From NCBI GenBank assembly GCA_003452275.1, contig DMIT01000034.1:2782-17798 (forward strand): a stretch of DNA of 15,017 nt, given 5' to 3'. This document shows, in pieces, positions 6,933 through 14,484 of this stretch. The notes under the pieces were generated by a model, which was given only the letters and a program-made list of their open reading frames with translations, ran no database searches and was not told where the DNA came from. This DNA is from Rhodospirillaceae bacterium. Its GTDB lineage: Bacteria > Pseudomonadota > Alphaproteobacteria > Micavibrionales > Micavibrionaceae. Position 1 is the stretch's first letter. Every line of letters begins with the position of its first letter. The translations under genes were made by a program, and so were the position numbers.

Positions 6933-7749
6933 GCATGAATTCCGCTTCCCAATCGGGCGGGGATAAACCAAAATCATTTATAAACCGGTTGCAGTTCAGT
7001 CTGGAGTTTAACGGACGCTGGGCCTTTTGTGCATATAGATCGGATGTGACAGGAATAATGCGGCATCCGGATTGGGGTACGAAGCAGCTTATGATCTTTT
7101 GCGCGTAATGATACCATGATGTCTCTCCTGCGCAGCAAAGATGATAAAGCCCATGACCGCTTTCTTGCTGAATAGCATGGTAGGTTGATTCTGCCAGAAA
7201 TCTTGCTGATGTCGGCGCGCCAATCTGGTTGGATATGACTTTTATTTCATCTTTGACCTTAGCCATCTGGATTATTTGAGTGATAAAATTTTTATGGCCT
7301 GCACCGTACACCCATGATGTGCGGAATATCAAATGTTGGCAACCACTCTCGATAATATATTGTTCACCTTCCCATTTTGATTGTCCGTAAATATTCATCG
7401 GGTGGGGAAGGTCGCGTTCATTCCACGGGCGATTACCTGTTCCATCGAAAACATAATCGGTGGAATAATGAACGAGACGAATATTATTTTCCTTTGCGAG
7501 TTTTGCCATCAATCGTGGAGCATATGTGTTCACGGCGAATGCGCGTTCTGATTCTGTTTCTGCGCCATCAACATTCGTATAGGCAGCCGCATTTATTATA
7601 ATATCAGGCAGAGTCGAGATGATAATGTTTCTTAATTGCACATCATCTGTGATGTCGATATCGGGCGATATCAAGGAATGAGATGCTGGCAAAGCGTTCA
7701 TAAGTGCGCTTCCGAGCTGACCACGATGTCCAAAAAGCAGGATTCTCAT
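6913..7749 (-). CDS. rfbD: dTDP-4-dehydrorhamnose reductase
   Basis: Last enzyme of dTDP-L-rhamnose synthesis: it reduces dTDP-4-keto-L-rhamnose using NAD(P)H. It is 278 aa from the ATG at 7749, where the family's N-terminus MRILLFGHRGQLG begins. The cofactor motif GxxGQLG is at 7-13. INAAAYTNVDGAE, YSTDYVFDG (95-103) and Tyr121-x3-Lys125 (IYGQSKWEGE) are RfbD signatures with the catalytic Thr, Tyr and Lys in place. The frame stays open to a TTG at 7812, but that extension lacks homology-like features. AAAGGA (7764-7769) is 14 nt from the ATG, a long spacing. The gene is convergent with the WbaP-like gene and overlaps it by 20 bp. RfbA, RfbB and RfbC are not in the window, so they must be encoded elsewhere if rhamnose is made. 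Confidence 0.93.
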   Translation of the reverse strand: MRILLFGHRGQLGSALMNALPASHSLISPDIDITDDVQLRNIIISTLPDIIINAAAYTNVDGAETESERAFAVNTYAPRLMAKLAKENNIRLVHYSTDYVFDGTGNRPWNERDLPHPMNIYGQSKWEGEQYIIESGCQHLIFRTSWVYGAGHKNFITQIIQMAKVKDEIKVISNQIGAPTSARFLAESTYHAIQQESGHGLYHLCCAGETSWYHYAQKIISCFVPQSGCRIIPVTSDLYAQKAQRPLNSRLNCNRFINDFGLSPPDWEAEFMLNKHLF

Positions 7750-7785
7750 AGATAGGTAGATATTCCTTTGTCTGTAAAATAAATC

Positions 7786-7801
7786 TGATAGACTTCTATC
7801 A
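7786..7801. promoter_or_regulatory. Perfect 16-bp palindrome between rfbD and ubiM-mbfA (operator candidate, Irr-box-like)
   Basis: TGATAGACTTCTATCA has 7-bp perfect arms around CT. It lies in the divergent spacer, overlaps the candidate -10 of the minus-strand promoter and sits just before a weak plus-strand -35. Its TAGA..TCTA core resembles the Irr-box/ICE type of inverted repeat (TTAGAA..TTCTAA as I recall it), and mbfA is Irr-controlled in rhizobia and Agrobacterium. The palindrome is seen; the link to Irr is inference. Confidence 0.4.
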
Positions 7802-7822
7802 TCATTGGACAAATTCTGTCAA
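7793..7822 (-). promoter_or_regulatory. Candidate rfbD promoter
   Basis: On the minus strand a perfect -35 TTGACA (7817-7822) is followed after 18 nt by TAGAAG (7793-7798), which matches TATAAT at four of six positions. Transcription would start about 35-40 nt before the rfbD ATG. The -10 lies inside the palindrome at 7786-7801, so a bound protein would block this promoter. Confidence 0.35.
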
Positions 7823-7834
7823 AATGCCTTTATC
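7805..7834 (+). promoter_or_regulatory. Weak candidate promoter of ubiM-mbfA
   Basis: TTGGAC (7805-7810), an 18-nt spacer and TTTATC (7829-7834) lie about 35 nt before ubiM. The -10 match is poor, so the assignment is tentative. It begins 3 bp after the palindrome at 7786-7801. Confidence 0.2.
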
Positions 7835-7869
7835 GCGTATCATCAACTCAAATTGAAATAGGATATATG

Positions 7870-9045
7870 ATGGATTACGACATCATCATTATTGGAGCTG
7901 GCCCCGCCGGATTAAGTTTTGCAAAATTATTATCGGCAACAAAACTGAAAGTGCTTATTGTCGAAAAGCAGGATGAAAAATCACTGGCCAACCCGCCCTA
8001 TGATGGGCGTGAAATTGCGCTGACGCATCATTCCTATAACATCATGTCGCAAACGGGCATGTGGAATAAGATCCCTGCGAAATCCATTTCTTTGATTAAA
8101 GATGCCAAAGTTTTAAATGGCAATTTGAATGACCCGCTCTTTTTCGACCACCGGAAATCAGGCAAAGAAAATCTGGGCTATATGATTTCCAACCATTTGA
8201 TCCGCAAAGCGGCGTATGAGGTGGTAAAGCCTTTGAAAAATGTCACCCTGATGACGGGGGTCGAAGTCGCCGATGTCAGAACGGACGATCATTGCGGCGA
8301 GGTCACGCTGAAAGGCGGTCAGAAAATAACCGCAAAACTGGTTGTTGCGGCAGATAGCCGTTTTTCGGCCACCCGCCGCATGATGGGCATTCCGACCGCT
8401 ATGCGTGATTTCGGGCGGGTATGTATCGTCTGTCGCATGGCACTTGACCGCGACCATGACGAAACGGCCTATGAATGTTTCTTCTATGACCGCACCATGG
8501 CGGTGCTGCCATTGAATGGGCGTTATTGCTCGGTGGTTTTGACCATTGCTTCCGAACATGCGGATGATATTTTGAAAATGTCACCTGCCGCATTCGGGCG
8601 CGACATGACAAAACGCATGGAAGGGCAGTTCGGCAACATGACACTGGATACCGAATTATTCCCTTATCCGTTGATAGGCACCTATGCGGATCGTTTTTAT
8701 GCGAACCGTTATGCCTTGATGGGGGATGCAGCGGTCGGAATGCATCCGGTGACGGCCCATGGTTTTAATTTCGGCCTGCGCGGAGCGGATGTGCTGGCGC
8801 ATGAGATTCAAGCAGCCTGTGATCTGGGGCTGAATTTTGCGGCGCGTGATGTCCTGCAACGTTACAGCGATGCCCATCGCAAAGCCACATGGGCGATGTA
8901 TATGGGCACCAATACGTTGGTGGCTCTTTATACCAAAACCACGCCGCTGGCAAAACTGGCGCGAAAATCCCTGTTGATGCTGGGGCAACATCTGCCGCCC
9001 GCAAAACGTATCATCATGAATCAATTGACAGAGGCGCGGGGGTAA
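7870..9045 (+). CDS. ubiM: UbiM-like FAD-dependent ubiquinone-biosynthesis hydroxylase
   Basis: An FAD- and O2-dependent aromatic hydroxylase of the UbiH/UbiF/UbiM group that adds ring hydroxyls during ubiquinone synthesis. From the ATG at 7870 it is 391 aa. An ATG also occurs at 7867, but GGA (7861-7863) is 6 nt from 7870 and only 3 nt from 7867. The FAD-binding GAGPAG is at 9-14. DGREIALTHHS (about 45-55) matches the UbiM-type form of the family's D-x-R-x-x-ALS signature. MGDAAVGMHPVTAHGFNFGLRG (split around 284-305) is the second FAD motif. These variants, GREIALTHHS and HPVTAHGFN, are what I associate with UbiM rather than UbiH or UbiF; the exact ring position hydroxylated cannot be told from sequence. 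It ends 1 nt before mbfA, so the two are almost certainly cotranscribed. Confidence 0.82.
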   Translation: MDYDIIIIGAGPAGLSFAKLLSATKLKVLIVEKQDEKSLANPPYDGREIALTHHSYNIMSQTGMWNKIPAKSISLIKDAKVLNGNLNDPLFFDHRKSGKENLGYMISNHLIRKAAYEVVKPLKNVTLMTGVEVADVRTDDHCGEVTLKGGQKITAKLVVAADSRFSATRRMMGIPTAMRDFGRVCIVCRMALDRDHDETAYECFFYDRTMAVLPLNGRYCSVVLTIASEHADDILKMSPAAFGRDMTKRMEGQFGNMTLDTELFPYPLIGTYADRFYANRYALMGDAAVGMHPVTAHGFNFGLRGADVLAHEIQAACDLGLNFAARDVLQRYSDAHRKATWAMYMGTNTLVALYTKTTPLAKLARKSLLMLGQHLPPAKRIIMNQLTEARG

Positions 9046-9046
9046 T

Positions 9047-10003
9047 ATGAAGACTTTTACCAAACTGACTGAACCTGAAATTCTGGCACTGGCGATCACC
9101 AGCGAAGAAGAAGATTCGCAAATTTATTTAAGCTTTGCCAACAGGTTGCGCGCCGACTATCCATCCACCGCACAAATGTTCGAAGACATGGCGGCGGAAG
9201 AGCAGACGCATAAAAATATGTTGCTGTCTCTGTTCAAAAAGCGTTTTGGTGACCGCTTGCCCTATATCACACGCCAAGACGTGCGCGGATTTATGAAACG
9301 CAACCCTATCTGGCTCATGGAAAATATGCGTATCGAAGAGGTACGCCAACAAGCCGAAATGATGGAGGTCGAGGCATCGACTTTCTATTCCAAAGCCGCA
9401 TTGATGGCGCAGGATGTCGAAGTACGCAAATTGCTGGGTGATCTGGCAATCGCCGAACAAGGGCACGAAGCCAAAGCCATCGAAATTGAAAAAAAGAATC
9501 TATCCGAAGATGATAAGGTGACAGAGGCCGAAGTTTCGAAACGTCTTTTTGTGCTTCAGGTCGTCCAACCGGGATTGGCGGGGTTGATCGACGGGTCTGT
9601 CTCCACACTCGCCCCGATTTTTGCGGCGGCTTTTGCTACCCATAATTCGCATGATGCTTTTCTGGTCGGTATGGCAGCGTCCATCGGCGCGGGGATCAGC
9701 ATGGGAATAACAGAGGCCATGTCTGACGACGGCGCAATCACAGGCCGCGGCAACCCATGGACTCGCGGCATCGTCTGCGGCCTGATGACCGCCATCGGCG
9801 GTTTAGGGCATACTCTGCCGTACCTCATAACAGATTTCTGGACGGCAACCATTGTTGCGGCCATCGTCGTGGCCCTAGAACTCGCCGCCATTTCATGGAT
9901 TCGCTGGAAATATATGGAAACGCCGATTGTGTCGGCGCTCGTTCAGGTGGTCTTTGGTGGGGCATTGGTGTTGCTGGTTGGTATTTTGATCGGGAATGCG
10001 TAG
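9047..10003 (+). CDS. mbfA: Membrane-bound ferritin / VIT1-type iron exporter (MbfA)
   Basis: MbfA exports ferrous iron across the inner membrane and protects against iron and peroxide stress in Bradyrhizobium and Agrobacterium. It is 318 aa with both expected domains. The N-terminal ferritin-like (erythrin) four-helix domain, about 8-150, carries iron ligands EEED (20-23), EEQTH (51-55), EVEA (107-110) and EQGHE (137-141), including two E-x2/3-H pairs. The C-terminal CCC1/VIT1 transporter domain, about 172-318, has GLIDGSVSTLAPIFAAAFA (179-197), GAGISMGITEAMSDDG (214-229) and several hydrophobic helices. The start at 9047 is 1 nt after the ubiM stop. Its G-rich ribosome binding site (GCGGGGG) lies in the end of ubiM, implying coupled translation. 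Nothing appears missing. It converges on gltX, 52 bp away. Confidence 0.94.
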   Translation: MKTFTKLTEPEILALAITSEEEDSQIYLSFANRLRADYPSTAQMFEDMAAEEQTHKNMLLSLFKKRFGDRLPYITRQDVRGFMKRNPIWLMENMRIEEVRQQAEMMEVEASTFYSKAALMAQDVEVRKLLGDLAIAEQGHEAKAIEIEKKNLSEDDKVTEAEVSKRLFVLQVVQPGLAGLIDGSVSTLAPIFAAAFATHNSHDAFLVGMAASIGAGISMGITEAMSDDGAITGRGNPWTRGIVCGLMTAIGGLGHTLPYLITDFWTATIVAAIVVALELAAISWIRWKYMETPIVSALVQVVFGGALVLLVGILIGNA

Positions 10004-10036
10004 TTTATTTTCGAAAATGAACTGATAGACCTAGAT

Positions 10037-10052
10037 ATCTATATAAATAGAT
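10037..10052. terminator. AT-rich hairpin between convergent mbfA and gltX
   Basis: ATCTAT (10037-10042), ATAA, ATAGAT (10047-10052) is a perfect 6-bp inverted repeat in the 52-bp convergent gap. It has no U-tract and the stem is weak, so terminator function is doubtful. No better terminator is visible for either gene. Confidence 0.15.
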
Positions 10053-10055
10053 GGA

Positions 10056-11450
10056 TTATTTGGCTGCAAACGCCAAGCGTGCCATCACATCCTCACGTCC
10101 CAAAATCTCAATCGCGTGGAAGAGGGAGGGGGAAGATGTCGTGCCGGTCAGGGCCGCGCGTAATGGCATCATGACTTTACCCAGTTTCAGGCCACTTGCT
10201 TCAGCAAAGGCTTTGCACATATTTTCAATACCTGCGGCTGTGAAATCATTTAGTTTTCTCAATTCTTCGGAAATCTTGGACACAACGGCCTTGCCATCAT
10301 TGTCCAACAGGGCAGCGGCTTTTTCATCAAAGCTGTAATCGCCGGTCATCCAGTAAATGCGGGCATCGTCCGCCAATCCGACTAAAGTTTTGGCGCGGGA
10401 TTTCAATTCATCCATAGCCGCCAGCATATTTTTTTCGGCATGGGGTGACAGGGCATCGCCTCGCTTTTTCAAAATATCCATGGTCAGGTCAACAAGGCGT
10501 TGATTGTCTGCAATCTTCAAATAATGCGCATTCACGAAATTGAGTTTATCAAAATCAAAGCGGGCAGGACTTTTGCCAATGCCGTCGAGAGAGAACCATT
10601 CAATAGCCTGTTCAGTCGAAATAATTTCATCATCGCCATGTGACCAGCAGAGGCGTAACAGGTAATTGCGCATGGCCTCCGGCAAATAGCCCAGATCGCG
10701 ATATTCTTCGACGCCAGTTGCGCCGTGGCGTTTGGACAATTTGGCCCCGTCCGGCCCCAGAATAAGCGGCAGGTGTGCGTAGACAGGAATATCCCATCCC
10801 ATGGCCTCGTAAATCACATTCTGGCGGAATGTGTTGTTCAAATGATCGTCGCCGCGAATGACATGGGTCACGCCCATATCATGGTCATCGACCACCACCG
10901 CCAGCATATAGGTGGCGACACCATCGGAACGCAGGATGATGAAATCGTCCAGTTGTTCGGCGGCTACTTTGACCTCCCCCTGAACTTCGTCATGCACGAT
11001 GCGTTCGCCAGTCAGCGGGGCTTTGATACGAATGACGGGTTTGGCTCCTGCGGGAGGAGTAGCCGTACTGTCGCGCCAGCGGCGATCATAAAATGTAATG
11101 CGGCCCGCGGCTTTGGCCTCTTCGCGCATCACGTCCAATTCTTCGGGGGTGCAGTAACAATAATAGGCTTCACCGCGCTTGACCAGTTCATGCGCAATTT
11201 CGGCGTGTCTCGCGCCACATGCATATTGGGAAATGATATCGCCATCCCAATCGATCCCCAGCCATTTCAGGCCGTTGATGATGGCTTCCACCGCGGCCTC
11301 GGAATGGCGGGCGCGGTCAGTGTCTTCGATCCGAAAGCGCATTTTGCCGTGATGATGTTTGGCAAACAGCCAGTTGAACAGGCCGGTACGCGCAGTACCG
11401 ATATGCATGAATCCGGTGGGTGAAGGTGGAAAACGGGTTACAATTGTCAT
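10056..11450 (-). CDS. gltX: Glutamyl-tRNA synthetase
   Basis: Charges tRNA(Glu) with glutamate, and in many bacteria without GlnRS also tRNA(Gln); cytoplasmic class I enzyme. It is 464 aa, the usual length. N-terminal RFPPSPTGFMHIGTARTGLF (6-25) contains the HIGH-type motif HIGT. RIEDTDRARHS (40-50) is the ATP/amino-acid pocket signature. CYC (98-100) marks the region of the usual zinc-site insertion. GDDHLNNTFRQ (200-210) is a family signature, and KLSKRHG (237-243) is the KMSKS loop. The anticodon-binding alpha-helical C-terminal domain is complete. The start is the first ATG, with a weak and distant ribosome site. It is divergent from comEC: the two starts are only about 44 bp apart, so any promoter must overlap the neighbour's 5' end. 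Many alphaproteobacteria carry two GltX paralogues; I cannot tell which this is. Confidence 0.96.
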   Translation of the reverse strand: MTIVTRFPPSPTGFMHIGTARTGLFNWLFAKHHHGKMRFRIEDTDRARHSEAAVEAIINGLKWLGIDWDGDIISQYACGARHAEIAHELVKRGEAYYCYCTPEELDVMREEAKAAGRITFYDRRWRDSTATPPAGAKPVIRIKAPLTGERIVHDEVQGEVKVAAEQLDDFIILRSDGVATYMLAVVVDDHDMGVTHVIRGDDHLNNTFRQNVIYEAMGWDIPVYAHLPLILGPDGAKLSKRHGATGVEEYRDLGYLPEAMRNYLLRLCWSHGDDEIISTEQAIEWFSLDGIGKSPARFDFDKLNFVNAHYLKIADNQRLVDLTMDILKKRGDALSPHAEKNMLAAMDELKSRAKTLVGLADDARIYWMTGDYSFDEKAAALLDNDGKAVVSKISEELRKLNDFTAAGIENMCKAFAEASGLKLGKVMMPLRAALTGTTSSPSLFHAIEILGREDVMARLAFAAK

Positions 11451-11494
11451 GGGTTATTGGTATTCAATCCTATCACCCCTGACAAGTGGTTTTT

Positions 11495-13654
11495 ATGAAA
11501 TTTGACGTGTTTTCGACATTTCAGGAATTTTTTCTAGGGTTCCTATCGGGCCAGCGGGCCAACCTGCTGGTGTGGGTGCCTGTTTTTCTGGGGCTGGGTT
11601 CGGCGCTGTATTTCGGTTTATTATATGAACCATCCATCCCGACGGTGTGCGGGTTGCTGTCGGGCAATATTGTTTTGTTTGTGTCCTTGTTCAGGCTGTA
11701 TCACCGTGAAGCGGATTCGTTTCTGGTCATGTTGTCCTTTATTCTATCGGCCTGCCTGTTATGCGCGACCATCGGATTTTCAGCGGCGCAATTGAAAACC
11801 GTGATGGTGAAAGCGCCGATGATCGCAAGCGAAACGCGACCGGTGATGGTTGAGGCCGTCGTCGATCATCGCGAAGATCAGGAAGGCAAAAAAGGAACCT
11901 TGTTCTTTTTATCCGCTGTCAAAATCGAACATTGGGCGGTTGACGATACCCCCGCCAAGATCCGTATCACCGTCAAACAGAAAAATGATGCGGCGGCAGG
12001 GGACAGGGTCAGGTTTCTGGCAAAGCTGACCCCGCTATCACCGCCGGTCGCGCCACAGGCCTATGACTTTGCGCGGCATTATTATTTCGAGGGGATCGGC
12101 GCGCTGGGCTATGCCCTCTCAGGGATCACGATCATCGAAAAAGCCGATAGTGATCTCATCAGTCTTGAAAAATTACGGACGTCGATTTCCACCCATATCA
12201 AAACCGTCGTGCCGGAGCGCGAGGCAGGGATTGCCGCTGCCCTGATGACGGGTGAACGGGCGGCGATCAGCGATGAAGACTGGAACGCGTTGCGTGCCTC
12301 GGGTCTTGCGCATATTATCTCGATCTCCGGTTTGCATGTGGCGATGGTGGCGGCCCCTGTGTTCTTTCTGGTGCGGTTATTTCTGGCGATGATTCCGCTG
12401 ATGGCCCTGCGTTATCCGATTAAAAAAATTGCCGCCGCCGCCGCTTTACTGGTGTGCTGTTTATATGTGGGACTGGTTGTTCCTTCTGTGCCGACCACAC
12501 GTTCGTTATTGATGACGGGTGTGGCGCTGATGGCGATCATGCTTGACCGTTCGCCGTTTTCTCTGCGCCTTGTCGGGTTTTCGGCGATACTGGTGTTGCT
12601 GGTCTCCCCCGAAAGTATCTGGAGCGTCAGTTTCCAAATGTCTTTCGGGGCGGTCGCGGCCTTAGTCGCGATGGCCGAGGCCACGCGCCCGTATCTTGCG
12701 GGGGTTTATGCCGATGCAGGATGGATCAAACGCGGGATCTTATTCGTTGCGGGAACATTATTGACGTCAACGGTGGCCAGCCTTGCGACCGCGCCATATT
12801 CCCTTTATCATTTTCAGCAGGTAGCCAGTTACAGTGTGCTGGCGAATGCGTTGGCTGTGCCTATCTCGGGTATTCTGATTATGCCGATGGTGATTATCTC
12901 TTATGCGCTGCTGCCGTTTGGGGCAGCGGACTGGTCATTGAGGTTGCTCGGGCTGGGGGTTGACTGGCTGCTGGATATCGCGCGCTGGACACAGGGTCTA
13001 TCGGGTTCGGTTATCACCACACCCGCCATGACCGATACTTTCCTCATCATGATGTCTGTGACGGGATTGATGCTGATTTTGTTTCAGGGCTATGGCAGAA
13101 TTCTGGCAGCCATTCCGTTTGCCGTGGCCTTAGTCTCGGTGATGATGGCGGATCGGCCGGATGTGATGGTTTCCGATGACGGGATGGTGATGGCGGTCAA
13201 AGATAATCGCCATGTCTATGTGTCATCCACCCGCAAGAATAAATTTGCATCGGAAACATGGCTGAAACGATGGGACAAGACCGATGCCGATGTCTTACCC
13301 TTCCCGCGGCAGGGCGCGGTGAGTCTGGAAAACGGGGGCATGATTGCCTGTGACCCGTCAGCCTGTCGCATTGATATGAAAGGCACAAAAATCTCGTTCG
13401 GTGATGGTGTCTATGAACTGGAACAGGATTGCCAATGGGCCGATATGATTATAAGTGACATGCGGTTGCCGAAAAATCTATGCGGGAATCAGGTGATCCG
13501 CCAATTCGGCTATTATGATTTTAAAAATAACGGTGCCCTCTCGATTTTTACGGGGCAGCGACCTAAGATCAATCAGGTCGGCGATGACAGGGGCATCAGG
13601 CCGTGGAGCCGGACGTATAAGATTTACAAACCAACAGCAAATAAAGGATTATAA
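11495..13654 (+). CDS. comEC: ComEC/Rec2-family DNA uptake channel protein, lacking the metallo-beta-lactamase domain
   Basis: Inner-membrane channel for uptake of single-stranded DNA in natural transformation. From the ATG at 11495 it is 719 aa; AAGTGG lies 5 nt upstream. A GTG at 11486 is the alternative. Two hydrophobic stretches near the N-terminus (about 25-43 and 77-97) flank a DUF4131-type soluble domain (about 115-215, with VEAVVDHRE and ITVKQKNDAAAGDRV). The Competence domain at about 240-510 includes ALMTGERAAISDEDWNALRA (249-268) and GLAHIISISGLHVAMVA (270-286), its hallmark, then many helices. After the last helix (about 535-550) comes a soluble domain of about 165 residues without HxHxDH, so the metallo-beta-lactamase domain is absent. 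A shortened C-terminus of this kind is common in alphaproteobacterial ComEC. The stop is 1 nt before the next gene's ATG. Confidence 0.92.
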   Translation: MKFDVFSTFQEFFLGFLSGQRANLLVWVPVFLGLGSALYFGLLYEPSIPTVCGLLSGNIVLFVSLFRLYHREADSFLVMLSFILSACLLCATIGFSAAQLKTVMVKAPMIASETRPVMVEAVVDHREDQEGKKGTLFFLSAVKIEHWAVDDTPAKIRITVKQKNDAAAGDRVRFLAKLTPLSPPVAPQAYDFARHYYFEGIGALGYALSGITIIEKADSDLISLEKLRTSISTHIKTVVPEREAGIAAALMTGERAAISDEDWNALRASGLAHIISISGLHVAMVAAPVFFLVRLFLAMIPLMALRYPIKKIAAAAALLVCCLYVGLVVPSVPTTRSLLMTGVALMAIMLDRSPFSLRLVGFSAILVLLVSPESIWSVSFQMSFGAVAALVAMAEATRPYLAGVYADAGWIKRGILFVAGTLLTSTVASLATAPYSLYHFQQVASYSVLANALAVPISGILIMPMVIISYALLPFGAADWSLRLLGLGVDWLLDIARWTQGLSGSVITTPAMTDTFLIMMSVTGLMLILFQGYGRILAAIPFAVALVSVMMADRPDVMVSDDGMVMAVKDNRHVYVSSTRKNKFASETWLKRWDKTDADVLPFPRQGAVSLENGGMIACDPSACRIDMKGTKISFGDGVYELEQDCQWADMIISDMRLPKNLCGNQVIRQFGYYDFKNNGALSIFTGQRPKINQVGDDRGIRPWSRTYKIYKPTANKGL

Positions 13655-13655
13655 A

Positions 13656-14438
13656 ATGTTCAAGATAATATTAGCGATGGCTGCAATGATGTGTTTTGCC
13701 AATGGGGCATTCGCCGCTGTGGATTCGCATAATGTCGATTATAAGACTGCGGACGGGAAGGAAATGCAGGGTTATGTGGCGTTCAGTGACAGCGCGGCGC
13801 CGGCAAAGGGGACAATTATCATTGTGCCGGACTGGATGGGGGTTAGCCCGTTTTATCAGGATAAGGCAAATCAATTGGCTGGCGAAGGCTATACTGTGTT
13901 TGTGGCCGATGTGTATGGAAAAAATATTCGCCCTGCGGATCAAAAAGAGGCGGGGCAACTGGCAACGACATACAAAAGTGACCGCCCATTGCTGCGTTCG
14001 CATATTCAGGCAGCCTATGACTACGTACGTGGCCTTCAACAAGCTGAGGGGAAAAAGATCGTGGTGATGGGGTATTGTTTCGGTGGAACAACCGCACTGG
14101 AACTTGCGCGGAACGGGGCAGAGCTGGCAGGAGTGGTCAGTTTCCATGGCGGGTTATCAAACCCGACACCTGAAAATGCCAAAAATATAAAGGCACCGGT
14201 TCTGGTTCTGCATGGCGCGGATGACCCGATGGTTCCCCCTTCAGAGGTCAAAGCATTCGAAGAGGAAATGAAAGCTGCCAATGTCGATATGCAGTTTATA
14301 CCCTATCCCGGAGCTGTTCATGCCTTTACCAATCCGGCAGCCGGCAATGACAATAGCAAAGGGGCCGCCTATAATGCCGAAGCGGATAAAGCTTCGTGGG
14401 TTGTGTTTGAAAAATTCCTTGGGAAGGTCTTTCAATAA
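13656..14438 (+). CDS. Secreted dienelactone hydrolase family protein
   Basis: An alpha/beta hydrolase of the dienelactone hydrolase family; the real substrate is unknown. It is 260 aa from the ATG at 13656, which has AAAGGA (13643-13648) 7 nt upstream. The frame stays open upstream inside comEC, but the signal peptide supports this start: MFKIILAMAAMMCFANGAFA, cleaved before AVDSHN. The triad is complete: nucleophile Cys141 in MGYCFGG (138-144), Asp190 in HGADDPMVPP (186-195) and His222 in PGAVHAFTNP (218-227). PDWMGV (58-63) matches the family's oxyanion/substrate segment. A periplasmic location is predicted, whereas classical DLH enzymes are cytoplasmic. It is 1 nt after comEC and probably cotranscribed, although no functional link to DNA uptake is evident. 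A strong terminator follows. Confidence 0.92.
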   Translation: MFKIILAMAAMMCFANGAFAAVDSHNVDYKTADGKEMQGYVAFSDSAAPAKGTIIIVPDWMGVSPFYQDKANQLAGEGYTVFVADVYGKNIRPADQKEAGQLATTYKSDRPLLRSHIQAAYDYVRGLQQAEGKKIVVMGYCFGGTTALELARNGAELAGVVSFHGGLSNPTPENAKNIKAPVLVLHGADDPMVPPSEVKAFEEEMKAANVDMQFIPYPGAVHAFTNPAAGNDNSKGAAYNAEADKASWVVFEKFLGKVFQ

Positions 14439-14451
14439 ATTCCCCCAATAA

Positions 14452-14483
14452 AAAAACCCCTTGGAAATCTCCAAGGGGTTTTT
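14452..14483. terminator. Bidirectional Rho-independent terminator
   Basis: CCCCTTGGA (14457-14465) pairs perfectly with TCCAAGGGG (14470-14478) over the loop AATC. The flanking AAAAA (14452-14456) and TTTTT (14479-14483) extend the stem to 14 bp and supply a U-tract in both directions. It lies between the convergent dienelactone hydrolase (ends 14438) and CBS (ends 14485) genes and should serve both. Confidence 0.93.
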
Positions 14484-14484
14484 C

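Noticed and set aside
7750..7812. N-terminal extension of rfbD to a TTG at 7812
   Set aside because: The family N-terminus starts at 7749, and the extension would cover the candidate promoter and palindrome.
8158..8559. Minus-strand open frame of 133 codons
   Set aside because: Shadow of ubiM; no recognisable features.
10022..10030. CTGATAGAC repeated at 7785-7793 and 10022-10030
   Set aside because: A shared 9-mer is expected by chance in 15 kb; the second copy is not part of a comparable palindrome.
10725..11423. Plus-strand open frame of 232 codons
   Set aside because: It is the antisense shadow of gltX, whose motifs (HIGT, KLSKRHG) are unmistakable.
13515..13655. Upstream extension of the dienelactone hydrolase frame
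   Set aside because: It overlaps comEC, has no ribosome site and would bury the signal peptide; AAAGGA before 13656 decides the start.
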